From Bacillus nitratireducens (GTDB lineage Bacteria > Bacillota > Bacilli > Bacillales > Bacillaceae_G): DNA of 42,832 nucleotides. The translations under genes were made by a program, and so were the position numbers. The notes below the pieces were generated by a model. The model saw only the letters and a list, made by a program, of their open reading frames with translations. It ran no database searches and had not been told where the DNA came from. Of the stretch, positions 41,117 through 42,832 are shown one piece after another; position 1 is the first letter of the stretch; every line of letters starts with the position of its first letter. The stretch covers positions 1 to 42,832 of the forward strand of contig NZ_MAOC01000033.1 of assembly GCF_001884135.1 (NCBI RefSeq). Reading direction: 5' to 3'.

Positions 41117-42751
41117 TCACTTTACCGCTCCATATAACTTCTCTATCTCATGCTCAATTTGTTTTACATCAATTCGTTCAAATAATGGCTGCACGCTATC
41201 AATTCTATTGGGCAACGTATTTTGAGGTTCCCAATTTTGTTTAACAATCGACAATATGTTTCTAACTTTCTCACTTGAAAATGGTAAAAACGGTTCAAGG
41301 AGATTTGCAAAATTAGCGATAAGATAAACACAATTATAAATCGTTTCTTCACATGAAACTGGGGCATCTTCTCTTTGTTTCCAAGGCTGCTTTTCATCAA
41401 AGTATTTATTTGCAAAACGTACTGCATCAAATATTGTCTCTAATGCCACCTTAAATTTTGCTTGCTCAATCAATTCCCCTACATTTTTATATAATCCTTC
41501 TATCTTCTCCTTCAGCTCTACATTAATAATTCCCTTCGGCACAATGCCATCATAATACTTTTCAATAAACTTTAATGTTCGGTTCACAAAGTTCCCATAT
41601 GCACCTAACAATTCACTATTATGACTGTATATGAATTCACGCCATGAAAAATCAGTATCACGATTTTCTGGTGCATTTACTGTTAAAAAGTAACGAATAG
41701 AATCTGGATTATAGCGTTCCAATATATCAGGTACCCATACTGCCCAGTTTTTACTTGTCGATAACTTTCTTTTTTCTACTGTTAAATACTCATTCGAAAC
41801 GATATGACGCGGGATCGCTTCTTCTCCTATTCCAAGTAATACCGCTGGCCAAATGATGGAGTGAAACGGAATATTATCCTTACCATGTACATAATATGTT
41901 TTCGCATCTCTATCCCAAAACTCTTGATTAGCTTTCTCTGTTTCTTCAGCCCAGTGTTTACTCGCTGAATAATATCCTGTCACCGCTTCAATCCATACGT
42001 AAATTTTCTTATCTTCATATCCTTCCACCGGAATTGGTACCCCAATTGGTAAATCACGTGATACTGCCCTATCTTGTAATCCTTCCTTTAAATATCTCTC
42101 TGTTAATTGAATTGCATTGTCGCGCCATGTTCCTTTCTGCTTTGCAATTTCTACAGCCGCTTTAATTTGCTGCTGAAATTTATGCAATGCAAAATAGAAG
42201 TGCTCTGTTTCCTGTACTGATGGCGTACTACCGCATAACTTACACTTCTTTTCTAACAAATCGAGTGGATCTAAGATGGCAGAACAAGCATCGCATTGAT
42301 CTCCTCTTGCTGCCTCATGACAATGTGGACAAAGGCCTTCTACATAACGATCTGGTAAAAATTGCGTACACGTTTCGCAATAAGCTTGTTCAACTACTTT
42401 TTTATAAATATAGCCTTCTTCTAATAAACGCAAAAAGACTTTTTGAACAGTTTCATGATGGTGCTCACTATCTGTACGTGTATAGCAATCATAAGTAAAA
42501 CCAAGGCTACGAAAACATCGCTCAAACTCTTCGTGATACTTATCAGCAACTTCTTTCACCGTCACACCTTCTTGTTTTGCTCTAATTGTAATCGGTGTTC
42601 CATTACAATCACTTCCTGAAACATACAACACATGCTCACCTTTCGCCCTATAATAACGTGCTAAAATATCTCCTGGTAACAAACTAGCAATGTGTCCAAG
42701 GTGTAACGAACCATTTGCATACGGCCAAGCGCCTCCAATAAAAATACTCAC
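41117..42751 (-). CDS. metG: Methionyl-tRNA synthetase, short form
   Basis: A 544-residue class I synthetase that charges tRNA-Met. The HIGH-type motif HLGH is at residues 17-20; four CxxC-type pairs (CETC, CPHC, CDAC, CKLC) make the zinc-binding knob. The catalytic KMSKS loop reads KLSTS ([10 protein letters not shown]), a divergence typical of some paralogues. It lacks the C-terminal EMAP/tRNA-binding domain of the long form (about 650 residues). B. cereus-group genomes carry two MetRS types; this is probably the accessory one. The start is GTG with AAAGGAGG upstream. Preceded by an attenuator at 42772-42832. Confidence 0.93.
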   Translation of the reverse strand: MSIFIGGAWPYANGSLHLGHIASLLPGDILARYYRAKGEHVLYVSGSDCNGTPITIRAKQEGVTVKEVADKYHEEFERCFRSLGFTYDCYTRTDSEHHHETVQKVFLRLLEEGYIYKKVVEQAYCETCTQFLPDRYVEGLCPHCHEAARGDQCDACSAILDPLDLLEKKCKLCGSTPSVQETEHFYFALHKFQQQIKAAVEIAKQKGTWRDNAIQLTERYLKEGLQDRAVSRDLPIGVPIPVEGYEDKKIYVWIEAVTGYYSASKHWAEETEKANQEFWDRDAKTYYVHGKDNIPFHSIIWPAVLLGIGEEAIPRHIVSNEYLTVEKRKLSTSKNWAVWVPDILERYNPDSIRYFLTVNAPENRDTDFSWREFIYSHNSELLGAYGNFVNRTLKFIEKYYDGIVPKGIINVELKEKIEGLYKNVGELIEQAKFKVALETIFDAVRFANKYFDEKQPWKQREDAPVSCEETIYNCVYLIANFANLLEPFLPFSSEKVRNILSIVKQNWEPQNTLPNRIDSVQPLFERIDVKQIEHEIEKLYGAVK

Positions 42752-42771
42752 CTTATATTCCTCCTTTAAAA

Positions 42772-42832
42772 TATAAAAAGCCCCGCCCTTATCTTAAAAA
42801 AGATAAGGGCGGGGCTGTATAAACAGTCGCGG
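42772..42832 (-). promoter_or_regulatory. Leader terminator of metG, probable T-box (cut by window edge)
   Basis: On the minus strand, CCGCG at the window edge is followed by ACTGTTTATACAG, then AGCCCCGCCCTTATCTT - TTTT - AAGATAAGGGCGGGGCT and TTTTTAT, 21 nt before the metG ribosome site. The CCGCG matches the end of the T-box consensus GGGTGGTACCGCG, so a tRNA-Met T-box is likely, but most of it lies outside the window. Confidence 0.7.

Overview
The window is chromosomal DNA from the Bacillus cereus group (cereus/anthracis/thuringiensis). The basis is low G+C, strong AGGAGG-type ribosome sites, paired spore-coat CotF-like genes, and a gene set syntenic with the Bacillus subtilis yus region: gcvH, yusI, fadE, fadA, fadN, yuzL, fadM, DUF2573/yusU-like. 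It looks like ordinary chromosome with small accessory islands. I saw no rRNA or tRNA genes, complete insertion sequence, prophage or CRISPR array.

Layout. 1-1040: a dispersed repeat at the edge, then gcvH and yusI (minus strand). 1237-1504: an 81-bp tandem repeat. 1541-6211: lipoprotein, PAP2 phosphatase, PTS-EIIC-like membrane protein with L-lactate dehydrogenase, two half-length CotF-like coat proteins and two tiny membrane proteins. 6261-8310: an XRE/membrane-protein pair, then a metallo-beta-lactamase-fold hydrolase with its TetR regulator behind a promoter carrying two operators. 8379-14106: the beta-oxidation operon fadN-fadA-fadE, with a FadR-type operator upstream of fadN and a tandem repeat inserted between fadA and fadE. 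14306-16319: yuzL, a D,D-carboxypeptidase with altered motifs, and the FadM proline dehydrogenase. 16763-18084: a decayed type VII secretion lipase-toxin locus (frameshifted toxin remnant, WXG-like partner, DUF1433-type presumed immunity protein). 18202-23480: DUF2573 protein, MTH1187 thiamine-binding protein, chemotaxis receptor, TrmB regulator and an LPXTG thioester adhesin.

23784-26990: a tiny membrane protein, an MFS exporter behind a large dyad, and an APC amino-acid permease controlled by a T-box riboswitch (best specifier reading ACC, threonine). 27234-30589: a secreted protein of 147-bp repeats, a YidC/OxaA insertase with a small partner, and a YitT protein. 30700-32445: acetyltransferase, a structured leader of about 240 nt in front of a membrane protein, and a 46-residue membrane peptide. 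32542-34556: an XRE - DUF3169 - M50 protease operon. 34721-36169: membrane protein and DedA protein. 36585-39964: an unknown protein plus L,D-transpeptidase, whose promoter region carries OmpR-type direct repeats, followed by an OmpR-family two-component system. 40171-42751: EamA transporter and a short methionyl-tRNA synthetase, whose upstream attenuator is cut by the window edge and looks like a second T-box.

Themes. The fad genes with FadR and the electron-accepting FadE/FadM form a fatty-acid degradation module. Several loci are RNA-regulated (two T-boxes, one unassigned leader). The cell envelope is heavily represented (adhesin, two peptidoglycan enzymes, YidC, DedA, M50 protease). The most unusual items are the reverse-arranged lipase toxin remnant, the unassigned leader at 31440-31682, the 81-bp palindrome array and the XRE-DUF3169-M50 cassette.
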